From assembly GCF_900106945.1 (NCBI RefSeq), contig NZ_FNNE01000004.1, forward strand, positions 1 to 64,000: DNA of 64,000 bases, read 5' to 3'. Of this stretch, positions 1 through 7,975 are shown in pieces. This stretch comes from Marinobacter mobilis. GTDB taxonomy: Bacteria; Pseudomonadota; Gammaproteobacteria; Pseudomonadales; Oleiphilaceae. Position numbers and translations under genes: made by a program. The notes beneath the pieces were generated by a model. The model was not told where the DNA came from and did not search any database. It saw only the letters and a program-made list of their open reading frames with translations. Each line of letters starts with the position of its first letter. Within the stretch, counting starts at the first letter, position 1.

Positions 1-7
1 GATCCGT

Positions 8-2236
8 TTATTGGCTTATATCACGCCGCGCCACAGGTTCATGCGCCGCTTCGCTCACGGCTTCTGCCGGGCGCCGATCGTCAGCTCCGCCCCGCCGCCA
101 GCGATGCAGCTTCTCCAGCAGCCTGAGGATGGCCTCTGGGGCGTGCGCCCGCTTCCACTCGCCGGCAGCGTACTTAGCGGCCTCGTTCCAGGTCGGGTAG
201 GGGTGAATGGTGCCCAGAATCTTGTTCAGCCCCAGGCCGTGTTTCATCGCCAGGGTAAACTCGGCGAGTATTTCACCACCCCGGCTCCCGACCACCACCG
301 CGCCCAATATCCTGTCCTTGCCCGGAACGGTCAGCACCTTGATAAAGCCATGAGCCTCACTCTCGGCGATGGCACGATCCAGGTCATCGATGCCGTAACG
401 GGTCACTTCGTAGGCCACCCCCCTGGCCCTGGCTTCTTCCTCACTCAGCCCGACCCGGGCCACTTCCGGCGCGGTGAAGGTCACCCACGGCATTACCCGG
501 TAATCGACCCGAAAACGCCTGAATTGCCCGAACAGCCCGTTCACTGCCGCATACCAGGCCTGATGGGCCGCTGCGTGCGTGAACTGATAGGGGCCGGCAA
601 CATCGCCACAGGCAAAAATATTGGGGTATCGGACACTCAGGTCCTCCTCCACCGGCACGGTACCGTTTGCCGCAGGCTCAATGCCCAAGGCCTGCAGATT
701 AAGACTGGCGGTATTGCCCTGACGGCCCACCGCGACCAGTACCCGGTCAAAAGTAATACCAACCCGCTCGCCATGGTGGTCGCAATACAACACCCGTTTT
801 CCGCCTTCCTCGACAAATTCTATCGGGGCATGCTCCAGTCTCAGGTCCACCCCTTCGCTGACGAACTGCTGCTGAATCAGCTCGGCCACATCTTGGTCTT
901 CACGGGGCAGCAACCTTGCGCCACGCTGGACCTGAGTCACCGGGATCCCCAGCCGGTTGAAGGCCTGAGTCAGCTCACAGCCGATGGGCCCACCGCCGAT
1001 AATCAACAACCGCTCAGGCTGCTCATCGAGCTGCCACAGGGTGTCCGAGGTCAGCGGATCCATGGCCTCAAGCCCCGGAATCGCCGGCAACATCGGCTTA
1101 CCGCCGCTGGCAATAATGATGCTACGCGCGGTCAGTCGCTGACGACGACCGTCAGCCGTCTGCACGTCCACCTCCCAGGGAGATACGAATCGGGCCTCAC
1201 CCTGGATGCAGTCCACCCCCAATTTTCTGTACCGTTCCGGAGAATCGTGAGGCTCCACTTCAGCGATAATCCGCTTTACACGGGCCATAATATTGGCGAA
1301 GGAGCCCTTCACCGGCACCGACGCCAGACCATAGCGATCTGCGTGACGCAGAGTATCCGCAGCCCTGGCACTCCTGATCAGCGCCTTGGATGGCACACAG
1401 CCGGTGTTGAGGCAGTCACCGCCCATCTTGTCGCGTTCAATCAATGCCACCTTGGCTTTCACCGCCGCGGCGATGTAGGCGGACACCAGGCCCGCCGAGC
1501 CTCCGCCGATCACCAACAGGTTGTAGTCGAACTGCGCAGGCTTCTGGAAGCCACGATAGACCCGGCGGCGACGGACAAAGCCGATCACAACCTTGGCGAT
1601 CAATGGGAACAGGCCGAGCAGGGCAAAGGCACCCAGCACGTCGGCCGACACGATGTCCCCAAGCGCCTCAATCTGCGCCAGCTGGGTTCCGGCATTCACG
1701 TAGACAAAGGTGCCCGGCAGCATGGTCAGCCAGCTCACAACGGCGTAGGTGCGCAGCTTCATCGCGGTCAGACCCATGGCCAGATTGATCAGGAAGAACG
1801 GGAACACCGGCACCAGACGCAGGGTGGCCAGGTAAAAGGCGCCATCCTTCTTGATGCCCTGATCCATTCGGCGGATGGTCTCTGCGTAGCGTTCCCGGAG
1901 GCTGTCTCGGAACAGGAAGCGGGCCGCCAGAAAGGCCAGCGAGGCACCCACGGTAGACGCCACCGACACTGCCGCCAGGCCGTAGAGGTTGCCGAAGAAG
2001 GCACCCCCGGCCAGGGTCAGGATAGCCGCCCCAGGCAGCGACAGGGCGGTCACCGCTATGTAGATCAACACAAAACCGCCTACCGCCAACGCCGTATTGG
2101 CGGCAATCCACTGTTGCAGGCTATCCTGATGGCGTTGCAGGTTATCCAGGGTCAGCACGGTGTGGCCGTCAAAGGCGATGAACAGTCCTACCAGAGTGGC
2201 GATTACGGCAATCAGTATCAGTTTCTTTCTATTCAT
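8..2236 (-). CDS. VTT-domain membrane protein fused to mercuric-reductase-like FAD oxidoreductase
   Basis: A 742-residue fusion. Residues 1-225 are hydrophobic with several membrane segments and resemble the TVP38/TMEM64 (VTT, DedA-like) family. From about residue 240 there is a pyridine nucleotide-disulfide oxidoreductase: FAD motif GGGSAG at 244-249, redox cysteine pair CLNTGC (C275, C280), a second dinucleotide fold around IIGGGPIG, and the C-terminal dimerisation motif HPYPTWNE. The layout matches mercuric reductase and lipoamide dehydrogenase relatives, but there is no N-terminal HMA domain, so Hg(II) reduction is not implied. The flavoprotein should face the cytoplasm on a membrane anchor. 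ATG start at 2236. An ECF-type promoter element lies 42 nt upstream (2278-2303), divergent from the sigma factor gene. The substrate is unknown; disulfide or quinone reduction is possible. Confidence 0.9.
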   Translation of the reverse strand: MNRKKLILIAVIATLVGLFIAFDGHTVLTLDNLQRHQDSLQQWIAANTALAVGGFVLIYIAVTALSLPGAAILTLAGGAFFGNLYGLAAVSVASTVGASLAFLAARFLFRDSLRERYAETIRRMDQGIKKDGAFYLATLRLVPVFPFFLINLAMGLTAMKLRTYAVVSWLTMLPGTFVYVNAGTQLAQIEALGDIVSADVLGAFALLGLFPLIAKVVIGFVRRRRVYRGFQKPAQFDYNLLVIGGGSAGLVSAYIAAAVKAKVALIERDKMGGDCLNTGCVPSKALIRSARAADTLRHADRYGLASVPVKGSFANIMARVKRIIAEVEPHDSPERYRKLGVDCIQGEARFVSPWEVDVQTADGRRQRLTARSIIIASGGKPMLPAIPGLEAMDPLTSDTLWQLDEQPERLLIIGGGPIGCELTQAFNRLGIPVTQVQRGARLLPREDQDVAELIQQQFVSEGVDLRLEHAPIEFVEEGGKRVLYCDHHGERVGITFDRVLVAVGRQGNTASLNLQALGIEPAANGTVPVEEDLSVRYPNIFACGDVAGPYQFTHAAAHQAWYAAVNGLFGQFRRFRVDYRVMPWVTFTAPEVARVGLSEEEARARGVAYEVTRYGIDDLDRAIAESEAHGFIKVLTVPGKDRILGAVVVGSRGGEILAEFTLAMKHGLGLNKILGTIHPYPTWNEAAKYAAGEWKRAHAPEAILRLLEKLHRWRRGGADDRRPAEAVSEAAHEPVARRDISQ

Positions 2237-2277
2237 GGGGCCATCCGGGACCTTGTCGCTAAGAATTGTGGGGCATA

Positions 2278-2303
2278 GACACTGCCATATCCTGAATGTT
2301 ACA
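2278..2303 (-). promoter_or_regulatory. ECF-type promoter element 1 (TGTAAC-N15-GTGTC)
   Basis: On the minus strand TGTAAC (2298-2303) is followed after exactly 15 bases by GTGTC (2278-2282), continuing as TATG. The same element with the same spacing occurs at 5001-5026, 6037-6062 and 7976-8001. An AAC-containing -35 and a GTC-containing -10 are typical of ECF sigma promoters. It reads toward the flavoprotein gene at 8-2236 and sits in the intergenic space shared with the sigma factor gene. Confidence 0.75.
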
Positions 2304-2400
2304 GCCCGGTTTTCAAAAATTTATAACGTTTCCCTCAACAAACCGGAACTTTTCACCCATGGCGGCCTCTGAAAGCCCATCAGGGGCAGGAGCAGAAGGA

Positions 2401-3021
2401 ATGCACATCCGTGAGACCCGGGAGCCGGACGCAGGACTGGTTGCCCGGTTGAAAGCCGGGGACCCCGATGCCTATCGGGAGGCGGTCAGGCGCTATACCC
2501 CGGGCATGTTGGCGGTGGCCCGCTATTACACTGACCATAGCAGTGCGGAAGATATCGTGCAGGACTGTTGGGCGAAGGTGGTGACCGCCATCCAGGGTTT
2601 CGAGGGCCGCTCAGGCCTGAGCACCTGGCTCCATCGCATTGTGGCCAACCGTGCCAAGAACACCCTGCGCCACCGTCAGCGCGAGCTGACGACCGACTTC
2701 AGCGAAGCCCTCGACCCGGACCTCGCCAGCCGCTTCAAACCCAACGGCCGCTGGGCCGTGCCTCCCAGGATGACCACCAGTGAGTCCGCCGAAGCGCTGC
2801 TGGAAAATGGCGCTCTGAGCGACTGCCTCGACAAGCACCTGTCCCGGTTGCCGGAGGCTCAGCGCTCCGCACTGATGCTGTACGAAGCCCATCAGCGCCA
2901 CTCCGACGAAGTGTGTAACATTCTCGATGTCAGCGCATCCAACCTGAGGGTCCTGCTGCACCGGGCACGGCAAAAAATCTTCCTCATGGTTGAACACTTT
3001 CAGGAGTCCGGCGAATGTTAA
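2401..3021 (+). CDS. ECF-family RNA polymerase sigma factor
   Basis: A 206-residue sigma-70 family protein of ECF size. Region 2 contains the stretch SSAEDIVQDCWAKV and the core-binding/-10 helix. Region 4 near the C-terminus has an HTH ending in LRVLLHRARQKI, typical of -35 recognition. The start at 2401 is preferred because AGGAG lies at 2388-2392 with 8-base spacing; an in-frame ATG at 2359 would add a low-complexity leader. A TATAAC box at 2322-2327 could be a housekeeping -10. The 3' end overlaps the next gene by 7 nt, so sigma and anti-sigma are translationally coupled. I did not find the TGTAAC-N15-GTGTC element reading toward this gene, so autoregulation is not shown. Confidence 0.93.
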   Translation: MHIRETREPDAGLVARLKAGDPDAYREAVRRYTPGMLAVARYYTDHSSAEDIVQDCWAKVVTAIQGFEGRSGLSTWLHRIVANRAKNTLRHRQRELTTDFSEALDPDLASRFKPNGRWAVPPRMTTSESAEALLENGALSDCLDKHLSRLPEAQRSALMLYEAHQRHSDEVCNILDVSASNLRVLLHRARQKIFLMVEHFQESGEC

Positions 3022-3272
3022 TGTGTCGAGACCTGGCGACCATTGCCAGCGATTACCTGGATGGCGAACTGGGCGCGACGGACCGGCTGTCCGTCAAGGT
3101 ACACCTGATGATGTGCCGGAATTGCCGTTCGTTTATCGGTAACCTCCGCAACAGCGCTGCACTGATCCGGGCCCATTCCAGCCAGACCCCGGATCCGGAC
3201 TATCTGCGCCGGTTGGATGAGAACATCGCCAAGGCCCTGGCCGGCAAAGATCGGGACGACCCCGGCGAGTAA
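3015..3272 (+). CDS. Zinc-finger anti-sigma factor (ZAS type)
   Basis: An 85-residue protein starting inside the sigma factor gene. It carries the zf-HC2/ZAS motif H30-x3-C34-x2-C37 (HLMMCRNC) with a further cysteine at C4. No membrane segment is visible, so it should be a soluble cytoplasmic anti-sigma. In that group (RsrA, ChrR) the zinc-coordinating cysteines often sense thiol oxidation or metals. Adjacency and overlap with the sigma gene support pairing. It probably holds the sigma factor inactive until its zinc site is disturbed; the actual signal is inference. It ends 18 nt before the convergent gene at 3291. Confidence 0.87.
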   Translation: MLMCRDLATIASDYLDGELGATDRLSVKVHLMMCRNCRSFIGNLRNSAALIRAHSSQTPDPDYLRRLDENIAKALAGKDRDDPGE

Positions 3273-3290
3273 TCCCGTCCGCAGCCCAGC

Positions 3291-4022
3291 CTACGACCTG
3301 GCCGTTTCCGCAACTCGCGCAGAGGCCTGCACCGCGAGTGTTTCCAGCAACAACTGGCGCCAGGATTCCAGGTCAATGGGCAGACTCCCGGTGATTTCCA
3401 GCCGCCGGTCTTCCAGCACGTCGGCCAGGCTGCCATCGCGGTATGAAGCGATCACCTGATCCCGCTGTTTCAGCAGCGCCTCGATCTGCGGCCGGAAGCA
3501 ACGGACCATGGCGGTGATCCAACGGTTGACTGGCCAACTCGGTGCCGCATGGTCGATCTCGAACTGATCGAGCAGACCGATCACCTGGTCTGCCGGTAGC
3601 CAGCTTTCATCGGTTACCCAGCGATTCACCTCGAACAACTCCGTAGGGTAGCCCCAGGCATCCATGGCAATGGCCACCAGATGGACCACCCGGTCCTCGC
3701 CCTTCGGCCCCAGCACCGGTTGGTGGTGATCTCCCATCGCACCGTGGCGGACAAACAGGTGAAAATGCCCGTGTTCATCATGATCCTCGCGGTGGGCATG
3801 GTAGTAGTACTGGCTGTGACTGTCCCGGTCATAGACATCATCCTTGGGGTAGTGATCCATCTCATAGAACGCCCCTTGCCCTTTGAGGACTTCGCCAACC
3901 ACGTTCAGGCCGCCCTTCTTCAGTACCCGATGACATTCCAGGATCTCATCCGCCGCCGCCAGGCAGCGTTCGAGCTGTTGCCTGGGCAAGGTGTGTAGCC
4001 GGGGTATCTCCAACGCACTCAT
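3291..4022 (-). CDS. His-rich conserved protein of unknown function (DUF6969-like)
   Basis: A 243-residue protein with no signal peptide or membrane segment. A histidine/tyrosine-rich block (YYYHAHREDHDEHGHFHLF, about residues 72-90) followed by H93, H99 and H100 could bind metal. It looks like the family I know as DUF6969, but the name is from memory. The start at 4022 has a strong AGGAGG 7 nt upstream. It lies 54 nt downstream of the NPC-repeat cytochrome-like gene in the same orientation, so it is probably co-transcribed from the ECF-type element at 5001-5026. No function can be assigned beyond possible metal or heme handling. Confidence 0.8.
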   Translation of the reverse strand: MSALEIPRLHTLPRQQLERCLAAADEILECHRVLKKGGLNVVGEVLKGQGAFYEMDHYPKDDVYDRDSHSQYYYHAHREDHDEHGHFHLFVRHGAMGDHHQPVLGPKGEDRVVHLVAIAMDAWGYPTELFEVNRWVTDESWLPADQVIGLLDQFEIDHAAPSWPVNRWITAMVRCFRPQIEALLKQRDQVIASYRDGSLADVLEDRRLEITGSLPIDLESWRQLLLETLAVQASARVAETARS

Positions 4023-4076
4023 CGTCTTGCCTCCTGTCGGCCTGACCGGATTCCTGCCCCGGCCAGGCGACGCATC

Positions 4077-4943
4077 TCAGGCCACCAGGTCGTGGGCGGC
4101 CGTGTCTGTGGGCGCCTTGACGGCACAGGGGTTCTTGCCCGCACAGGGATTGGCCGGTTCACAGGGATTGCATGGGTTGCACGGCTTACAGGCTCCGCAT
4201 CCCCCTCCCTGCAGGGCACAGGGGTTGGCCGCCACCCGGTTCTGGACGGTCTCCATGTAGGCGGTCAGGGCCGCCAGCGCCTCACCATTCCAATCCAGAG
4301 GCTCCGCCGCCATGGGCTGAACCATGCAGATTTGCACCATCTCATCCAGATAGACCGAGTCCAATCCAAAGACATTTTTTGCCATCGCCACCGAGTGGGG
4401 ATAAGCCACCGCAAAGGTCGCGTTATAGCCTGCATCGCCACTGTGGCAGGACGAACACGACAGCCCATTGCTACTCAGCGAGGTGTCGTTAAACAAGGCC
4501 TCCCCTTTGGCCATTAATGCGCAGGGATTGCCCTCATAGGGCTGATAACTGGCCGGACGGGTGACCCGCTTGGCGGCACTGGGGTTCGGTGCAGCACTGC
4601 AGCGCCCGGCCGCTGAACAGGGGTTACAACCTGAATTCGCGCAGGGATTACAACGTGTGGCGCACGGATTTTTCGAGGCACACGGGTTACGGCTGGCACA
4701 CGGATTAGCCGCACAGGGATTGGCCGCGCAACAGCCGGCCTTCGCGGTACAGGGATTACCGCCGGCCCGACACTGCTGGCTGGCACGGCAGCGGCCGCGA
4801 CAGGGGTTGCACGGCGAACAGGCCGCCAGCGCCACCCCGCCGCTACCCATCACCAGGGCGACCAGGGCGGCGGACCACCAGGTGGTGCGTTGATGGTCAT
4901 GGGCGGAGCGAATAGCCCGCCCAAGGGGTTGGGTTGTGAACAT
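4077..4943 (-). CDS. Cysteine-rich NPC-repeat secreted protein with cytochrome c heme motif
   Basis: A 288-residue exported protein. A hydrophobic signal ends in LAAC, which fits a lipobox, so it may be a lipoprotein. The mature protein has about 29 cysteines and 14 copies of the tripeptide NPC, arranged as an N-terminal block (about residues 42-100) and a C-terminal block (about 250-280). Between them lies a domain with one CSSCH heme c attachment motif, upstream text like that of cytochrome c (MAKGEALFND) and possible Met ligands further on. The start at 4943 is chosen over one 17 codons upstream because AAGGAGAG lies just before it and the signal peptide begins there. An ECF-type element sits 58 nt upstream. 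The cysteine arrays suggest metal binding or thiol chemistry. I know no characterised homolog. Confidence 0.88.
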   Translation of the reverse strand: MFTTQPLGRAIRSAHDHQRTTWWSAALVALVMGSGGVALAACSPCNPCRGRCRASQQCRAGGNPCTAKAGCCAANPCAANPCASRNPCASKNPCATRCNPCANSGCNPCSAAGRCSAAPNPSAAKRVTRPASYQPYEGNPCALMAKGEALFNDTSLSSNGLSCSSCHSGDAGYNATFAVAYPHSVAMAKNVFGLDSVYLDEMVQICMVQPMAAEPLDWNGEALAALTAYMETVQNRVAANPCALQGGGCGACKPCNPCNPCEPANPCAGKNPCAVKAPTDTAAHDLVA

Positions 4944-5000
4944 GAGTCTCTCCTTACAGTGGTTGTCGTGACCGGCACGACATAACCGGCTCACTGAAGA

Positions 5001-5026
5001 GACACAGCAAGCACCCGGGTATTACA
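5001..5026 (-). promoter_or_regulatory. ECF-type promoter element 2 (TGTAAT-N15-GTGTC)
   Basis: Minus-strand TGTAAT (5021-5026), 15 bases, then GTGTC (5001-5005) followed by TCTT. The element has the same geometry as the other three and lies 58 nt before the NPC-repeat gene start. It probably drives that gene and the His-rich gene after it. Confidence 0.75.
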
Positions 5027-5040
5027 GTGAATTGGAAAAT

Positions 5041-5976
5041 TTATGGCGCTGAGAAGACGGTGGTTTCCGGGTGGAAGGTATACCAGGCAAACCAGAACGC
5101 CCGGATCGCCGCCAGCGGCTCACCCTCGGTGGTTGTCAGCACCGCTGACGGTACCGAGTCGTCGTAGTGGATCACCACGGCCAAGCCGCCTATCTCGTCC
5201 TCCACCTCGGCACCGGCTTCTGCCAGTTCCGGAAAGGGCCAGGCCCTCGCTTCACCGTTGTGCTGCCACCCCAGCACCCAGGTCTTCGGGTGGAACAGGC
5301 GACTGCTGTGGGAAACCGGAAAATAAATGCGCTCCGAGTGGTCGTAGTCGCCATAGGGAGAACGTCGATAATTGCGGGTATGGCCAGTATCAGTGGACAA
5401 CACCCGGCCCTGATCACCGACCCGCTCGCGCCAGCTCTGCCACCGTTCATGGCGCACCGGCACCGGCACTAACCGGGTGCCGGCCAGGGGGCCGGACACG
5501 GCACGACCCTCGAGTTGAGACCACAACGACTCGGTTTGGTGGTCATACATCAGCAGATCGCTGTTATAGAGCAAGCCAGATACCCCGAAGGTCAAATCAC
5601 GCCCCGCCGACGTCGGATCAAAGCCGATGCCGGTACCGCACAGCGGGCAGAAGGTAATCAGCACCCGTCCGCTGTCAAAACGATGATTGACGATCTCGTG
5701 CCAGTTGAGGATACCAATGGGGTAGGCATAGCTGGTGCCGGCGACGTCATAGCTCATCACGATATCGTCAGACCGCCACAGCCGGGCCTCGGCCGCTGGC
5801 TCAAAGCGCGGCTGATCAATGGACGGAATACCATCCCGGGGTGGCCCTCCGGAGAGGATCTGATCCACCGGGATCAGAGCGTTGCTGAGGTCAAAGCCAT
5901 TTTTTTGCTGCGCCGCCGCTGACAGGCTCACCAGCAGCAGAATGGGCAGCAACCAGTGCCCGGACAGTCGCATCAT
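5041..5976 (-). CDS. DUF3179 domain-containing secreted protein
   Basis: A 311-residue protein with an N-terminal signal peptide (hydrophobic core about residues 6-20, AAAQ cleavage region). The rest matches the DUF3179 family: ILNWHEIVNH, then FCPLCGTGIGFDP, then LLYNSDLLMYD and ESLWSQL. The conserved CPLCG pair may bind a metal. Tandem ATG codons at the start are preceded by GGGAGG. The gene has its own ECF-type promoter element (6037-6062) 61 nt upstream and lies 97 nt upstream of the NPC-repeat gene. DUF3179 proteins have no established biochemical role that I know. The context suggests a periplasmic task in the same stress response. Confidence 0.9.
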   Translation of the reverse strand: MMRLSGHWLLPILLLVSLSAAAQQKNGFDLSNALIPVDQILSGGPPRDGIPSIDQPRFEPAAEARLWRSDDIVMSYDVAGTSYAYPIGILNWHEIVNHRFDSGRVLITFCPLCGTGIGFDPTSAGRDLTFGVSGLLYNSDLLMYDHQTESLWSQLEGRAVSGPLAGTRLVPVPVRHERWQSWRERVGDQGRVLSTDTGHTRNYRRSPYGDYDHSERIYFPVSHSSRLFHPKTWVLGWQHNGEARAWPFPELAEAGAEVEDEIGGLAVVIHYDDSVPSAVLTTTEGEPLAAIRAFWFAWYTFHPETTVFSAP

Positions 5977-6036
5977 TCGCCACCTCCCGCCAGAGTGTTC
6001 CGGCCCTGCGCCGTCTCAAGAACCACCTGACCCATA

Positions 6037-6062
6037 GACACCGCTGAGGCCGAAAGGTTACA
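6037..6062 (-). promoter_or_regulatory. ECF-type promoter element 3 (TGTAAC-N15-GTGTC)
   Basis: Minus-strand TGTAAC (6057-6062), 15 bases, then GTGTC (6037-6041) followed by TATG, as in element 1. It reads toward the DUF3179 gene. Its upstream half overlaps the last codons of the nrtS-like gene. Confidence 0.75.
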
Positions 6063-6372
6063 TGGGGTTGCCGGGGCTATCCGGCGATTCCGCTTCCTGG
6101 TGAACGGTTTGTCGTGCCTTGTCCGCCTCCCGGAGCAGGAACAGGTCCTTGCTTACGCTGGTGTAGGTGGACACCAGATAGGGGACGCAAAAGGTCAGGG
6201 TAAGTTTGAGCCAATCGATGGCCCCGTTGCCCGTGACCGCTTCCCACTGGTTGATCAGCACCAGAAGGCTTCCCACCACAGCCGCCAGGCGCGCGGCGCG
6301 CCCTGGCGTGCCATTCTGGAGCGCCAACCGGAAAATCATCTGAATACGGGGGGGTATGCGTAATCGGGCCAT
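6058..6372 (-). CDS. nrtS: NrtS-like small membrane protein (putative nitrate/nitrite transport)
   Basis: A 104-residue protein with two predicted membrane segments. The text VVGSLLVLINQWEAV and LTFCVPYLVSTYTSV matches the small NrtS family described for nitrate/nitrite transport in cyanobacteria and marine bacteria. The start at 6372 is chosen because GGAG lies 9 nt upstream; a longer frame to 6432 would run into arsC and begin with an Arg-rich leader. It is the third gene of arsM-arsC-nrtS, 31 nt after arsC. Placement in an arsenic operon is unusual, and arsenate or methylated arsenical transport cannot be excluded. Confidence 0.75.
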   Translation of the reverse strand: MARLRIPPRIQMIFRLALQNGTPGRAARLAAVVGSLLVLINQWEAVTGNGAIDWLKLTLTFCVPYLVSTYTSVSKDLFLLREADKARQTVHQEAESPDSPGNPM

Positions 6373-6403
6373 GGTGTCTCCAGACCGCCTAACGACAACG
6401 GCC

Positions 6404-6835
6404 CTAGGCCGTTGCCCCGAAGGCCGCTTCAATCCGCTGCCTCAGATCCTCCCGCACCGAGCGGAACCGGGCCAGAATCTGCTCATCACTGCCACGGGCG
6501 TCCGCCGGATCGGGCACGCTCCAGCGCAGGCGGGTGCTGCCGGGAAAATCCGGACACAGTCCACTGGCGGCGTCACAAACACTGACCACAACATCAATCC
6601 CTTCACCGTGGAACTCATCCAGTGACTGAGAGCGCTGACCGGAGATGTCATACCCCCCATCGGCCATGACCCTGATCGCCCAGGGATTCACCGCCACCGG
6701 GCGGGTACCGGCACTGACCACGTCATAGCGATCCCCATGGTGGGCACGCAACAGACCCTCGGCCATCTGGGAGCGGCAGGAATTGCCGGTACACAGGAAC
6801 AGCACCCGTTGTCGGGACTGCATTGGATCAGCCAT
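6404..6835 (-). CDS. arsC: Arsenate reductase, thioredoxin-coupled (LMW-PTP fold)
   Basis: A 143-residue protein with the low-molecular-weight phosphatase P-loop CTGNSCRS (C15-C20). The redox cysteines C87 and C94 have the spacing of the staphylococcal ArsC Cys82/Cys89 pair, so this is a thioredoxin-type arsenate reductase rather than the glutaredoxin type. It reduces As(V) to As(III) in the cytoplasm. Its ATG shares one base with the stop codon of arsM, which shows translational coupling. No arsR or arsenite efflux gene is next to it. The product would feed ArsM directly. Confidence 0.93.
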   Translation of the reverse strand: MADPMQSRQRVLFLCTGNSCRSQMAEGLLRAHHGDRYDVVSAGTRPVAVNPWAIRVMADGGYDISGQRSQSLDEFHGEGIDVVVSVCDAASGLCPDFPGSTRLRWSVPDPADARGSDEQILARFRSVREDLRQRIEAAFGATA

Positions 6836-7890
6836 CAGCAGCAGCCTCCGCCCTCGGCACCGCTATCAGCCACGCCGCTGTCGAATGGCATCGCCGATCC
6901 ACAGCCTTCAAACAGGCCATAGTGGGTCTTGCCCGCACCGATGAACTCGAAGTGATCACGGAAACGGGTGTCGTAAAGCATGCGCCAGGTATTGCCGCAC
7001 ACCGGGAACACCTTGCCGGTGGCGATGTGGTGGTGCTTGTCCAGCTCAAAGCTGTGGGGATGGTGAGGCACGGTACCGCGGTAGATCACCGCCTGGCCGT
7101 AATCTTCACAGGCGGGTTCCAGGCCCTCCAGCTTGAACAGCCGGTAAGTGGCAGAGAAGAAGCGGATTGGCCCGACTTTGGCGGCCTGCTTGGCATTGTT
7201 GATGGTGATCGGACTGTCTTCCACCAGCCGCGGGTCATCGAAGCCGGCAGCCTTCGCCAGGTTTTCAAAGTCGTTCCAGTACAGGGCGCCGCTGAGGCAT
7301 TCACCGTACAACACCGGGTCTGCAGCCAGCGCGTCGGGAATGCGTCGATCGGCGTAGACATCGGAGAAGTAGAGCTCTCCGCCGGGCTTGAGCAGGCGAA
7401 AAGCTTCCCGTAATACCGCGGGTTTGTCCGGGCTGAGGTTGATCACACAATTGGAGACAATGATATCAAAGCTGCCCGGCTCCAGATCCAGCTCGTCCAG
7501 CTTCTCAATGTAGCCCTTGAGGAAGCGGACGTTGGGCGCTGCGTAGCCAAACGCCTCGGCGTGGTAATCGACGTGGCGGCGGGCTACCTCCAGCTGTTCG
7601 TCGGTCATGTCGACCCCAACCACTTCACCGGATTCGCCGACCAGGGCAGACAACGCATAGACATCACGACCGGAGCCACTGCCCAAATCGAGGATACGCA
7701 TGCCGTCCAGGTGCTGCGGCGCTACCAGGCCACAGCCATAGTAGCGGATCACCACTTCGTCATGGATCTTGCTGACCACCTGCTTTAGGTAGTCCGGCAT
7801 GTTGGCGTCGGTGCAGCAGGCATTAGTCTGCAGGTCGTCAGATTTCTCCAGCACCTTGCCGTAATAGTCTTGTACCTGATCGTGTATCAC
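6835..7890 (-). CDS. arsM: Arsenite S-adenosylmethionine methyltransferase
   Basis: A 351-residue class I methyltransferase. SAM-binding motif DLGSGSGRD at 68-76. Candidate As(III)-binding cysteines are C53, C148 (SNCVINLS) and C198 (YGECLSG); C148 and C198 have the 50-residue spacing seen in characterised ArsM enzymes. There are further cysteine pairs at C25-C26 and at the very C-terminus (GGGCC). It methylates arsenite to mono-, di- and trimethyl species. It is first in a coupled arsM-arsC-nrtS unit with an ECF-type promoter element 86 nt upstream (7976-8001). Control by an ECF factor instead of ArsR is unusual. Confidence 0.93.
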   Translation of the reverse strand: MIHDQVQDYYGKVLEKSDDLQTNACCTDANMPDYLKQVVSKIHDEVVIRYYGCGLVAPQHLDGMRILDLGSGSGRDVYALSALVGESGEVVGVDMTDEQLEVARRHVDYHAEAFGYAAPNVRFLKGYIEKLDELDLEPGSFDIIVSNCVINLSPDKPAVLREAFRLLKPGGELYFSDVYADRRIPDALAADPVLYGECLSGALYWNDFENLAKAAGFDDPRLVEDSPITINNAKQAAKVGPIRFFSATYRLFKLEGLEPACEDYGQAVIYRGTVPHHPHSFELDKHHHIATGKVFPVCGNTWRMLYDTRFRDHFEFIGAGKTHYGLFEGCGSAMPFDSGVADSGAEGGGCC

Positions 7891-7975
7891 GTTGTTCCTC
7901 GCATCATAAAAACTGCCGTCACTGACAACCAGAGACGGCAGGGATCGATCAATTCCGTTATCCGTTCAGAGGCTG

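Noticed and set aside
11..2278. 755-codon open frame antisense to the VTT-flavoprotein
   Set aside because: It mirrors a gene with clear conserved motifs, its translation shows no domain, and it is a frequent artefact in GC-rich DNA. The same applies to long antisense frames at 22022-23221, 28284-29489, 38323-39549, 44721-45872 and 46163-47263.
4600..4830. Short repeated DNA units (ACAGGGATT-like) that look like a repeat array
   Set aside because: They are the codons of the NPC tripeptides in a real reading frame with varying spacers of a few residues. There are no regular spacers or cas genes, so this is not a CRISPR.
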